A stretch of 64,000 nt of DNA from Auriscalpium vulgare. Taxonomy: Eukaryota; Basidiomycota; Agaricomycetes; Russulales; Auriscalpiaceae. Positions 1 through 10,200 of this stretch are shown one piece after another (position 1 is the first letter of the stretch; each line of letters starts with the position of its first letter). Under the pieces are notes generated by a model that worked only from the letters and a program-made list of their open reading frames with translations, was not told where the DNA came from and did not search any database. The stretch is from positions 248,001 through 312,000 of the forward strand of contig JAHBBC010000009.1 of assembly GCA_019915015.1 (NCBI GenBank), given 5' to 3'. The position numbers and the translations under genes are program-made.

Positions 1-656
1 ACCAATTGCTCGCGCAGGAACCTGATGAACTTCTCCTTGTTCACGGAGCCCTCGAAAATGTCCAAGGCAATGATGCCATCACAGGTCAGTGCAGGGAGCA
101 CTGAGAAGCGCTCCCCACGCATGAATGTCGCGCGGCGGACACATGCGCGCCCTGCAACAGCCCAACCAGCTGTCCGCTGATTGGTGGTGTCATCGACACT
201 TGATTCATCGAGCCATACAAAGTACTGGGCTGGTATGTCCCCATACTCTGCTTGCCATGTAGCCCGCAAGAGCTCGTTCCGCTCAGCGGCTGCTTTTGCG
301 ACACTTTTGTGGGTCTTCCCAGTTCTCTTGATGGTGCGGGAGATTGTGGCGATGGAAGTGTCTACCTGACGGTGGAGGAGAAGGCGGGACTGGATCTCGT
401 CGAGGAAGATGCAGGGGTTTGCTGTGATCAGCGATGAGATGTAGTCGACATCTTCGGTGCGAAGTGACCGTCGACGGCCCGTCGGGCGTGCGAATGGATT
501 GTCGACAAGGCCGTATGTGCGATGGAGTCGAAGGATGTCGTATACAGTGCGCACAGAGCAATGTGCGAGTTCGGCTATCTCTTCAACTGTCTTGTTTTGC
601 TCTGTCCGCCAGGACACTATGAGGGATTTGACTTGCGGCGAGATGCGAGGTGCCAT
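1..656 (-). CDS. DDE-superfamily transposase (Tc1/mariner, IS630-like), 3' end beyond the window
   Basis: This open frame starts at ATG 656-654 and runs without a stop to the left edge, so its C-terminus is missing. It would be a nuclear cut-and-paste transposase. The first ~60 residues form a helix-turn-helix (MAPRISPQVKSLIVSWR, then a segment containing TVEEIAELAHCS). A basic linker PTGRRRSL follows, and then a second helical region ending near SRTIKRTGK. Near residue 155 the motif FVWLDESSVDD carries the first catalytic Asp of a DDE_3-type catalytic fold, followed by QRTAGWA and the core strand FSVLPALTCDGIIALDIFEG. The second Asp and the last Asp/Glu are expected in that core and beyond the edge. 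No frameshift is visible, so the copy may be active. Its inverted repeats were not identified. Family assignment is from motif recognition. Confidence 0.85.
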   Translation of the reverse strand, partial: MAPRISPQVKSLIVSWRTEQNKTVEEIAELAHCSVRTVYDILRLHRTYGLVDNPFARPTGRRRSLRTEDVDYISSLITANPCIFLDEIQSRLLLHRQVDTSIATISRTIKRTGKTHKSVAKAAAERNELLRATWQAEYGDIPAQYFVWLDESSVDDTTNQRTAGWAVAGRACVRRATFMRGERFSVLPALTCDGIIALDIFEGSVNKEKFIRFLREQL

Positions 657-749
657 GGCAGACAGCGCAGAGTTGTCGCGCGTCGACAAATCTGGGCCAA
701 ATCGGGCACGGCACTGTGACCCGAGCGTGACCCGGCCCAGCCACGTCTC

Positions 750-1145
750 CATCAGCAAAATCGAAATATTTTTATGTAGCATTATAATCGATTATAATGG
801 CTATAATCCGACCTTTCGCTGTAATGCGCTGGAATCCGGTAGGGGGCATTATAGCCGATAAGCATAATGCTCTTTTGGCTGTGATTCAGCCGCCCTGGTT
901 ATGATACGACGCCCTGTTCATAATTCTGCGCTTATATTATAGGGATCCAGGCACATTATAATCAATTATCACGCGAGTGAGAACATCATAATGAGATCAT
1001 ATTGAGGGGCGCCGGTACAAAATTACAGCCGATTATAATGAACGACGGACAGGGACGAGAGTATATAATGCAGTAATAAAGGTCGGGGATACCGTACGAT
1101 CAGAAAGAATTATAGCCGATTATGATGCACGCACGAGAGCCGATA
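750..1145. repeat. AT-rich subterminal repeat cluster, probable left end of the Plavaka-type element
   Basis: This stretch has no gene. It carries many direct and inverted copies of a motif close to AGCCGATTATAATG or GGCTATAATC, for example at 780-812, 844-872, 948-972, 1024-1040 and 1110-1125. The same motif family reappears at 11838-11920. The 18 bases at 750-767 (CATCAGCAAAATCGAAAT) recur in inverted, slightly longer form at 11930-11950. Clusters of short repeats inside the ends are typical of CACTA-like elements, so I infer these are the transposase-binding ends. No target-site duplication was proven. Confidence 0.5.
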
Positions 1146-1269
1146 ATGCAGTACCATACCATGAGACAGTCGCAGCAACAAGGGCAGATGGAGACACGAA
1201 GAAAGAGAGGCAATACGAGCAGGGAATAGAGCGTGCAAGCGGAAGTCTAAGGGAAACCAGTCAAGCTAG

Positions 1270-3829
1270 TCAAGAGGCACACGCCCGAGGAACACGCTGA
1301 CGCGACGGCGCTGCGGTCTGCGTCTTGGCCGCGGCCTTCTTGGGCGGCGGGGCCTTCTTGGGCGGCGGGGCCTTCTTGGGCGGCTTGGGCGGGGCTTGCG
1401 TCGACTTGCGTTTCTTCGGCGCGGGCTCTGCAGGCTCAGACGGCTCTTCGTCAGAGAGGGGGGACAGGGGGCGCTGAGCCATTGTAGAGGAGGAAGCGAT
1501 GTCTGGGGAGCCGCTGCGAGGTGTAGCCAATGTCGACGAGGATGCGATCAGTGGCGAGCCGATGCGAGACGACGGCATCGTCGACGATGAGGCAAAGGGA
1601 GGGGCGCTGGCTCGAGACGGCGACGATGAGGCGATGCGCGGGGATGAGCTTGCGACAGCTGGCGAGCTTGGGCGAGGTTCCGAAGGCGGAGTGGCGATTG
1701 AAGTCGGCTGGGCAAGCCCGGGAGCAGGCGTCTGGTCCGTCGAGGCAGTGGCGGAGCTGCTAGACACAACTGCAGCTGAGACAGGCGTTAGCAAAAACTG
1801 AGGATGGAAGACAGCCACGCACCCGATGATGCAGTGCCGGTCCCATTAGCAGCGGGGCTGCTAGAGCCGCTCGTGTAAGCTTGCGATGCAGAGACTGCGG
1901 CTGAAACAGCGTTAGCAAAGACCAAATGTATAGGAAAGCGGCACACCTGTTACTCCAGTGCCAGTCGCAGCGACAACAGCGGGGCTGCTAGAGTCGCTCG
2001 CCGCTGTGCGAGCTTTTGCGGCTGCGATTGAGGAAGGCGTTAGCAAAGTCCGAGGGAAGAATACATCCACGCACCGGCAGCTTGCTCTGCTGCCAGGATA
2101 CGCTGGCGTCGTCGCTCGTCACGAGCGACCTCCTCCTCATCTTCGGAGTCTTCCATAGCCTCCTCCTGACCTGCTTGTTTTCCAAAGATATGCCTGTACG
2201 CGGTTAACGTTAGAGCAATAACAGAGAGGCTGAAATCTTACGAGTTCCAGTATTCGAATGCCTCCCTGACGCAGGGATCCCTGCGGTCGGTCAACCACTT
2301 GATGATGGCGTTGTAGAAGACAACATAGTCGAATTTGCCATCAACGGTTGACCAGTCTTTTCCCCCGATAGCGAAGCGGGCCTAGTTAATCAATGATGAG
2401 ACAAAATTTGCGCTGACAGAAAAGAGAGGACGTACGATGACACAGCAATACGCGATCATCTCCTTGGTGACTTCCTGAATCCCGTAGAGCTGCGCGTTGC
2501 CTTTGCGCCGTGCGACAGTCTTCTTTGTAGGATCTTCGCCGACAGATGATGGCCCTGTGAAAGTCGCCTGGCCGGTCTGTGCCGCGAGCGAGTCATCTCT
2601 GGTAGCAAGCACGAAGATGAGACAAGACGTACCTTGACGACAAGCGGGCTACAGAAGAGACCCGATTCCGGCGCGTCTGGGTTGTACTTATAGTCCTTGT
2701 ACAGGCCGAGGAACATTCTGGTGCCTGTGACCTTGATCTCAGCGGTCTTGAGAAGATTCTTTGCTCTGTGCAGTGTATGATCATCATAGAAGCGACCAGA
2801 GAGGAAGGGGACGCACACTTCAATGTCGTACTCCATGTCGAACCTTTCTAATTCCTTGACAGGACAGAGCAGCCTCGCCAGCGCATCGTGATTGAAGCCG
2901 CGTTCGTCCATTGATGCTTTGGCGGCCGTGCTGACTGGCGGGGTCAGAGGCGAAGTCTTGAAATCGACGGGCACAATCTCGCCAATCATCCTCTTCAATG
3001 TGTGGCGGTCGGGGCCCATGACCCGATTTGATTCGGCGTCCATCTGATTCTGCGCTCAGAGCAAATCATCAAGAGGGTGAGACTTACTTACCTCGTCCAA
3101 GAGCGAGTCGAATTCCTCAGTACCGCCGTCAGCCTCCATCCGCTTGAGAAGGTTGGGGAGGAGGCGTAACAGGCCCTGAAAGGCCTCAGAGAATATCGCT
3201 GTATCATCCTCGGACCTGAAAAGAGTGTTATGAACGCATATATGCATGTAGACGGATACATGTACGCACAGAGGCATCGCCGGCACCTCTACAGCGGTTG
3301 CGGCACCTTCCTCCGTGGCTACGCGCGCTGCTGCCTGTGCAGCCTCGTTGATCTTGAAATGAACGACGTCCTTGATGCTGATGAACAGTCGAACGCAGCG
3401 GGGAAAGGCACGCGCCGCTTTGATATATGCCTTGTCCTGTGCGTTAAACGCTCTGCGCGCTCGTATGAGTGCATATATGCAGTGCATACAAACGAGAACT
3501 CACTCTATGGAGCGCCTTTTCTTTTTGCCCTTCTTCTTCTTGGCGCAAGGTGGCTGCGCGGCATCATCGGTGTCGGAACTGGTGTCTCTGCGCGCTCCTA
3601 TGAGAACATATATGCACAGTAGACAGATGATGACTCACTCTTTTGAAGACTTTTTCTTCTTGCTCTTCTTGCGCTTGGGAGGTGGCGGCTGCGAGGCACC
3701 CTCGTCGCCGGAATTGACATCGATGACATCGGACGCTGCGCGCTTCTTGCTCTTGCGCCTTTGATCCTTGTCTGAGGCTGCAGGCCGTCCATCGGTCTCG
3801 GACTCAGAGGAAGAGTCAACGCGGGGCAT
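1270..3829 (-). CDS. DUF6698 protein with Lys-rich N-terminus and long Ser/Pro/Lys-rich tail, Plavaka accessory gene
   Basis: I read eleven exons, all phase-consistent: 3829-3639, 3587-3504, 3452-3270, 3215-3092, 3049-2633, 2576-2436, 2381-2242, 2193-2075, 2021-1947, 1900-1823 and 1775-1270, about 685 residues. The N-terminus is acidic then Lys-rich (PPPPKRKKSKKKKSSKE), a likely nuclear localisation region. The middle matches the DUF6698 family: RGFNHDALARLLCPVKELE, then PESGLFCSPLVVK, TGPSSVG, VTKEMIAYCCVIARFAI and FDYVVFYNAIIKW. The C-terminus is Ser/Ala/Pro-rich and ends in a triplicated KKAPPP unit (1333-1383). DUF6698 has no known biochemical role; its pairing with Plavaka transposases suggests help in transposition (inference). 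The 3' exons look like tandem copies of one module. I chose the start at the only ATG before the Ser/Asp-rich segment. Confidence 0.72.
1333..1383 (-). repeat. 18-bp coding tandem repeat, about three copies
   Basis: In the last exon of the 1270-3829 gene an 18-nt unit encoding KKAPPP is repeated nearly perfectly about three times, giving a Lys/Pro-rich tail. It is probably a slippage product. Confidence 0.8.
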
Positions 3830-4136
3830 GGTGAAGCGGGGGAGGAAAGGGAATGGGGGGAAAGACGATAAGAGTGCGCGAGCAGAAGCGCGCTCTATAT
3901 AGTCGCGGTGTGAAGTAGTGTGAACGTGATCGCGTCTATGACGTCGCACCTGCCCAGTCACGTGGGAAGGCGGCGTCTACCCCAGCGCCTAGGCATATCG
4001 TGCTTGTCCTCATCCACGTATTTTACTGTGGTCCTGGACTCCTTTCTTCCGACGTTCTCCATCTTTAATCTTTTCCGTTTGGCCCTCATGAAGACATCAA
4101 CACGAGGGGACGGGACGGATATTGCCGTGATTGCCA

Positions 4137-4193
4137 CGCGTCGCGCCACAAGCGCGAACCAACGCGGTTGGTTCGCGCTTGTGGCTCGACGCG
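4137..4193. repeat. Perfect GC-rich inverted repeat (hairpin)
   Basis: The arm CCACAAGCGCGAACCAA at 4146-4162 is mirrored exactly at 4168-4184 around a 5-nt loop (CGCGG). Pairing continues outward for nine more bases on each side with a single mismatch. It would form a very stable stem in DNA or RNA. It may be a regulatory site, a replication-associated structure or a remnant of a small inverted-repeat element. Confidence 0.9.
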
Positions 4194-4329
4194 CTCACTC
4201 TCTCCGGGTCCATAAGATAAGTCGCCTATATTTGCGCTCGTGTCTTGCATGGCGTCAGACCTGGTACCTCTTGACCACGAGCGCAGCACTCTCCCACTAT
4301 TCACAAACAGTTACTAATCGTTCTATTTT

Positions 4330-5170
4330 TCTTCTAGAAGTTGAAGCCACGCCGATGCGAGATGGAGAGGTGAATGAGGAGCAGAGAGAGGACGGCAGGG
4401 CATTGGACTCAGACGACGAAGAGCCACTGGAGGGCCAGCGTACGTTTTTTTGTTACGCTCGACGCGCGCCCCACCCGTCGTCCACGTTCACCGCTGCCTC
4501 ACCTCACCTCCACCTTCTCCCTCAACTTCTCCGGCGCATATCCCACATCGACGCTTTTGAAGGCCTCCATCCGCTACCGAATGCCTCGTCTCCCATCCCA
4601 CAAGCTGCGCTCTCCGACCTCCTCGGCGCGGTCTCGCCTGCGCTCGGCGCCACGTCATGACCTGGCCTCCCTCTTCGACACTCGACGACTGCGCCGACCC
4701 GCCCTCCCATTCCGTCTTTCGCGCGACATTTCGATGCCTCCGTCACCCTCGCACGCCAAACGGACGCCAGATCTTCGGTGACGCCCGCTGCAACACAGAC
4801 AACCAGTTACGCCCCGAGTCGCCCACCGCGCGTCAGGCGCATTGTGACCTTCGCCAGCGCATCCGGCACCTCGCCACACGCCTAGGCGACTCCAGCCCTG
4901 TGTGCGGCGGCGGCGAGCATGCGCAGGACGACGCGCACAACACGCACGCGCAAGACGAGCACAACGAGCAAGACGCGCAGGACGTTCACGAGCGTGACGA
5001 CGGGCACGGGCATGCAGGTGACAGGGTATAACACCCGTCCGCTTCCCGCACTTGCACCCACCCACTCCCGCAGGTCTGGTCCCGCCACGAGCTGCTGCTC
5101 ATCGCCGCCCGCGTCCAGCTCCCGCTCGAATCCTCAATGACGCCGCCCCAACAGTGCATCCGCCGTGTAC
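4330..5170 (+). pseudogene. Possible relict third accessory gene, frame interrupted
   Basis: One frame (position mod 3 = 2) gives an acidic start (MRDGEVNEEQRED, then LDSDDEEPLEGQ). A plausible helical stretch follows, with RRISHIDAFEGLHPLPNASS and AALSDLLGAVSPALGA. The frame stops with TGA at 4658-4660 and TAG near 4872, but stays Arg/Thr-rich between and after. A consensus intron can be drawn near 5027-5072. The exon after it reads WSRHELLLIAARVQLPLES and stops at 5167. I recognise no family. It could be a decayed gene or chance open frame in C-rich DNA. Confidence 0.25.
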
Positions 5171-5420
5171 GTAGTATGTACTAAGTAGGCCGGTGTAATT
5201 ACGGCGCGGATTTTCATTACGAATTTCGAGTATTGTACGAGTCCTGTGCACGCGTTCTCGAGAGCAGTGGTTGTAGCCAAGTGCAATACAACTTGGAGCG
5301 CGTCGATCCCTGCTGGCGCCCGCGTGCACGCTCCCCTGCCGTCCCGCTCACTTCGTGGTTTGGCAAATCGAGAAGAAAATGATATACATTGGGTACTACA
5401 GGTATTCATCGACGGTACAT

Positions 5421-5464
5421 ACACGGCTTGAACTAAGGTACAACACGGCTTGAACTAAGGTACA
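5421..5464. repeat. Tandem duplication of a 22-bp unit
   Basis: The 22 bases at 5421-5442 are repeated exactly at 5443-5464, followed by a partial third ACA. It lies 3' of the 5602-7096 gene, on the side away from its start. Confidence 0.95.
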
Positions 5465-5601
5465 ACAACAGCAAAGAAGCCCTGATGAGCGAGGCAGCAG
5501 CACATGAGAGATGCAGGTACAAAACACAGCGAAGTGAGGCAAGGTGACGAAAGCGAGCGCACGAGAGCGAGGAGGAAGAGTGGTATAGTGTACAGAGCAC
5601 G

Positions 5602-7096
5602 TCAAGACAGGCTAGCAGAAGGAAGGGTCGCAGGGAAGACCGCGGAGTATGACAGAAGAGGCGAATGGGGAGGGGTTGTGCCGATGGTTGAGACAGAGCT
5701 ACGGTCGTCGCTGGACGTCGGTGCATTGAATGACGTGTCCGAGTCAGTAGTACCTGTAGAAATCAGTACTGCGAACACAAAAAATTAATCGCGCGTACTT
5801 TCAGCGCTGGACTGGCGAGCTCGCTTGGCTGCGATGTGTTCCGTGCGACGGCGGGCAAGCTCGAAGCTAGGACGTGCGGTCTCCGGGAGTCGGCCGCTCT
5901 CGTGGCCGAAAACGCGCCTGCAGCAGGTTCAGGCACTGAAATAAACCAGAGATACATGACGTACAGATTTAACCAGTTCAGGGTGTCTTCGACAAGAGGG
6001 TCGTCCTCGGCGTAGCTAAACCAGTTGATAGCCGTGTAGAAAAGACGTGAGTAGGTGAATGTCCCGTCGTTGGAGGACCACCGGTCTTGGTCGCTCATCA
6101 TATACCTCGCCTAGCAGATGTCAGTCCCTTCATTGTCATGTAGCAGAGATGAACGCACGAGTTCGCAGGCATAGGCGACATGATATCCGGTAATCTTGAA
6201 GATATTGAGAGCGCAGGCGTTGCTCCCAGCAAGCGAGAATTCGTCCATAGTCGGCTCAATGAGGGCCATCTCGGGGCTAAGGTAGACATGCCGGAGAACC
6301 TGTAGTGGGTTATATATCAGACGAGGCTTTAAAGAGAATAATGCAGACATACTGTTACGACAACTTCTCCTCGAAAAAGTCCTTCCTCGGGGTATGCGGA
6401 GTTATATTGGTATCCGCCGTATACAAATAGTGGGACGCTCGCGTCCAGATTGAACCGAGCGCTGTAGATGTACATGCAAGCCCTTAACAATCAATCAGTG
6501 AAATGAATGTCGGAAGCATGAAGAAGTGGCGTACCGAGCAGGATCTTCTGCGAACTCGTCAGAATACACTGCGGGACAGAGAAGCAGCCCGAGGTTGGGG
6601 TGACGGAAGCCTCGGTCATGCTTGTCGTCTGCCATGACTGGCGGCAGGAGCGGGCTGTCGGCTGCAGCATACACATTGCATTTATTGCGTACGCTGTGTC
6701 GGTCCATTTCACGGACACACGAGATCTGGCTGGTCATCTGTAGAGAATATGAGCACATCAATTGCGAATCGAAAGCGCATATACGGGCTCACCGCTGCCA
6801 GTAACCTCGGGAGCGCTTTTTTTCCTTCCTCTGTAGCGAGTTCTTCGACAAGTCCGGGAACCAAAGCCATCATGAGATCATAGGCTCCCTGAAACTCGTC
6901 CCACTGGTCCATTGAACTAGAATATTGTGACCCATTCAGCCATGGATGGACGAAAGCGTCGGAAAACTCACAGCCATGGCTCGTGATAGGTGCCCCGGGC
7001 AGCGATGGCAAAGAACACATCTTGAAGACGAGTAGTCGGAGCGATGAGACCGCGCGCTAGAATCTGTGATACGTGGGATGGCGGCATAGCTTCCAT
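5602..7096 (-). CDS. DUF6698 protein, divergent partner of the Plavaka transposase
   Basis: Eight exons fit in phase: 7096-6972, 6916-6793, 6737-6535, 6482-6353, 6299-6159, 6110-5965, 5917-5799 and 5768-5602, about 384 residues. DUF6698 landmarks appear in order: FQGAYDLMMALVPGLVEEL near residue 50, RGFRHPNLGLLLCPAVYSDEF near 135, YPEEGLFRGEVVVTVLRHVY near 190, HVAYACELARYMM near 240 and FTYSRLFYTAINWF near 265. A variable Ser/Thr/Pro tail follows. It is a diverged paralogue of the gene at 1270-3829 and lacks that gene's Lys-rich ends. Its start lies 164 bp from the transposase start on the opposite strand, so the two probably share a control region. The start codon is inferred: an upstream in-frame ATG at 7213 would run through the palindrome region. 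Confidence 0.72.
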
Positions 7097-7178
7097 GGGT
7101 AGTGGTAGGAGGAGGAAAAGAGTGCAAGCCGTGCTGAAAATTGGAGAGATGACGCCGCCGCGAGCGCATGCACGTGAT

Positions 7179-7222
7179 CGCGACTTGTCGATTTCGCGTG
7201 ATGTCGAAATCACTAAGTCGCG
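7179..7222. promoter_or_regulatory. Palindrome in the divergent promoter between the DUF6698 and Plavaka genes
   Basis: Arms CGCGACTT (7179-7186) and AAGTCGCG (7215-7222), plus inner arms GATTTCG (7190-7196) and CGAAATC (7205-7211), form a two-step inverted repeat around an 8-nt centre. It lies in the 164-bp gap between two divergent start codons. The placement suggests a binding site acting on both genes, possibly for a self-encoded protein. Confidence 0.5.
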
Positions 7223-7260
7223 ACTTGGTCTCTTGCACTCTGCCCTGCCTTTCGATCATC

Positions 7261-10200
7261 ATGCCGTCTTCCTGCCCCCACTGTGCCAGGTCCTTCCCCC
7301 ATCTGAGAGCCCTTGGATCACATCGCAGGCACTGCACTGGCGCAACCAAGAACTCTGAGGCTGCAGTGAAGCTGAAACGACAGCTCGATGAGCAGATTGC
7401 CGACAACAGGCTGGCCAAGAAAAGCAGGGCTGGAGAGGCTCCAGAAATAGATGGGAGTGTCTCTCAGGTGCGTAGCTGCAAGATCCTGACGTACAAAGTC
7501 TGACTAGGCTCGGAACACTAGGATATTGACTTTGCGCCTCCGCCTGCGGACACTGAGCTTCCTCTCGAGCCGGTGGACGCTGAGCAGGCTCAGCCGGAGC
7601 TGCCTCTCCCCGATATCCCCGTCTTTGTCTCTCACCGCTCTGGCCGTTCAATCCGCTTTCCCCAACACTTCCAGGACTTTCTGCCCTCTAGCCGCGACGG
7701 ACGAACACCGCTTGCGCATATCCCTGACAGACCACGGCCAGCTCCTCCCCTTCCCCCTCCACCGGCTCCTTCCTGTCTATCCCCTTCCCCAGCTCCAGAA
7801 CTACCTGAAGACACGCGTTTTACAACAGAGTGCGACGCGTTCGGTCGCTTCCGCTTATATGCGCGTCCTCCCACATACCATCCCGAGCGAACAGCAACGC
7901 TTGCGGACTTTTGCGACACTCCGGGCCTTGTTCCCTCTGCGCCCGCCCAGTCTAGCACCGCAGCTCCACCATCCGACAAGCCCTCTGCACCCTACTACGC
8001 ACCATTCAGCAGTCACGATGCTGCAGCCATGTTCATCTGGCAGAACACGGGCTCGTCTCAAAAGTCGGATGGCGAGATGAACCGGCTGGGCAAGGTGATA
8101 GCCAGTACTCCGCTCGACCGTGACCAGTACTACACGTACAACTCGAACCGCGAGAAGGCACGTCTGGACGCGTACATTGACTCTGTGCTGGACGACAGCG
8201 GCGCATATCTGGGCTGGCAACAAGCCACCATCGAGATCCCAATGCCGTGCGAGAAGGTCAAGTGCCCCGAGTTTGAGGCGCCCAAGCTCAGGGTCAAGGG
8301 CCTGCACTACCGCAAGCTAACCGACATCATTACGTCGGTCTTCACGGATCCCGCGGCGGCCAGTTTCCATTTCACTCCCTACGAAGACCGATGGCAGCCT
8401 AACGGCGACGGCGGACGGGTGCAGTCCATTTACTCTGAGGCGTATTGCTCCGCGGAGATGCGGGATGCACAGCAAGAAGTCGACGCCCTTCTCGTGGACG
8501 ACGACAATGACAAGGACCTCGAGCGCGTCGTCGCGCCGCTGATGCTCTTCTCGGACTCAACACATCTAGCAAACTTTGGACCCGCCGAAGTATGGCCCAT
8601 CTATGTGCAAGTCGGAAATCAGTCCAAGTACGAGCGGTGCCGGCCGTCGACTCACTCGTGCCATCATGTTGCGTATGTTCCCAAGGTACGCTGAGTATCC
8701 ACTTCCCCCGCACTGTTTTCTCACGGGCAGAAGCTTCCCGACTCCGCCACAGACATCTATGAACAATACTTCGACAAGAAACCTTCTGCCGACACTCTAA
8801 CCCACCTCAAGCGAGAACTCATGCAAGGCATCTGGGAAACACTTACCGATGAAGAATTTGTGCATGCGTACTACCACGGGATTGTCGTTCAATGCACGGA
8901 TGGCATCCGGCGCCGCATCTTCCCTCGGTTTTTCTCGTACGGAGCTGACTATCCCGAGAAGTACATCTATTCGTCATCTCTGTCTGGTGCCTCCTAATTC
9001 TTGATTGCAGAATGCTCCTGGCTGGCCTGAAGAACCTCGGCAAGTGCCCGTGTCCACGCTGCCTTGTCGACAAGGACAAAATTCACAGGTTCGCCACGAA
9101 GGCGGACATGCGAACTCGTGAGAATATTCGCGTCGACAGCCATGTCAGACAGCAGATGATCGAGAGCGCGCGCCGGGCAATCTTCGAGCATGGTGTGCCT
9201 GTTGGCTCCGATCGCATCAACACAATCCTCAAGGGCTCCATGGTTCCCACCCGGGTACGTTTTGTCACACTGCGCTCGATGCATGTTCTGATGCGGTTTT
9301 TTGCAGAATGCATTCTCAAAATTCGCACAGTCCGGCTTCAACCTTTACCCTATGTTCACTGTCGACCAGCTTCACGAGTTCGATATCGGCATTGTTAAGT
9401 CATTTGTCACACACGCCATACGGATCGGGCATGCGCATGGGCAGGGTATGATCCAGGAGATCAATCGACGGTGCGTACATGAAAAATCACAAGCTTTCCT
9501 GTGCTAATGGAGCCCTACAGATACCGGGCGATGCCAACCTTTGGACGTGACACGATCCGCAAGTTCTCGAGCGATGTGTCCGCAATGAAGAAGCTCGCTG
9601 GGCGAGACTTCGAAGACGTACTGCAAGTGCGTACCATCTCACTCGCCCTCCAGTCGCGTTGCTTATTTACTTTCAGTGTGCATACGCTGTCTTCGAGGGC
9701 CTTCTGGGTACATCCGACGACAAAATCATGTCCAAGGTCTGGTTCATCCTGGGACTGCTGCACGGCATGTCCAAGCTGCGCATGCAGACGGACGACACCC
9801 TGACGATTTTCGATGCGGTCTGCATTCGAACAGGCAAGGCTTTCCGGGAGTTCAAGTCCGTTACGTGCGAGAACTACGATACCTACGACCTGCCCAAGGA
9901 AGAAGCAGCACGGGGAAGACGAGCTGCAGCACTCGCGCAAAAGAAGGCTGCTGCGGCTTTGGTCCTCGCTGGCAATGGCGACAGAGCAGCGGTTGAAGGT
10001 GCGGCGGGCGAGGAAACGGCGGTGCTGGCAGGCGAGGAAGCGGTGGCCCCGGCGGGTGATGCAGCGGCAGCCGAGGTAGCAGTGGGTGAGGGAGGAGTCA
10101 GCACGGCGGATGGGCTTGCAGCAGCTGGTGCCAAACGCAAGACAGGTGGGCGTAAAAAGAGGGTCTTCAACCTGAATACCCCCAAGATGCACGCCTTCCC

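Larger units (their letters stand above)
3830..5601. other. Stretch between the two DUF6698 genes with a hairpin, a broken coding trace and a tandem repeat
   Basis: No intact gene is seen here. It holds a GC-rich hairpin (4137-4193), a C-rich segment with interrupted coding character (4330-5170) and a 22-bp tandem repeat (5421-5464). The rest is featureless to me. Confidence 0.6.

Noticed and set aside
776..1145. CRISPR-like or satellite array
   Set aside because: The repeats are irregularly spaced, occur in both orientations and vary; they fit transposon subterminal repeats, and CRISPR is not expected in a fungus.
1499..1801. Plus-strand frames over the DUF6698 tail
   Set aside because: They are shadows of the Ser/Pro/Lys-rich minus-strand exon 1775-1270, which continues a phase-consistent gene.
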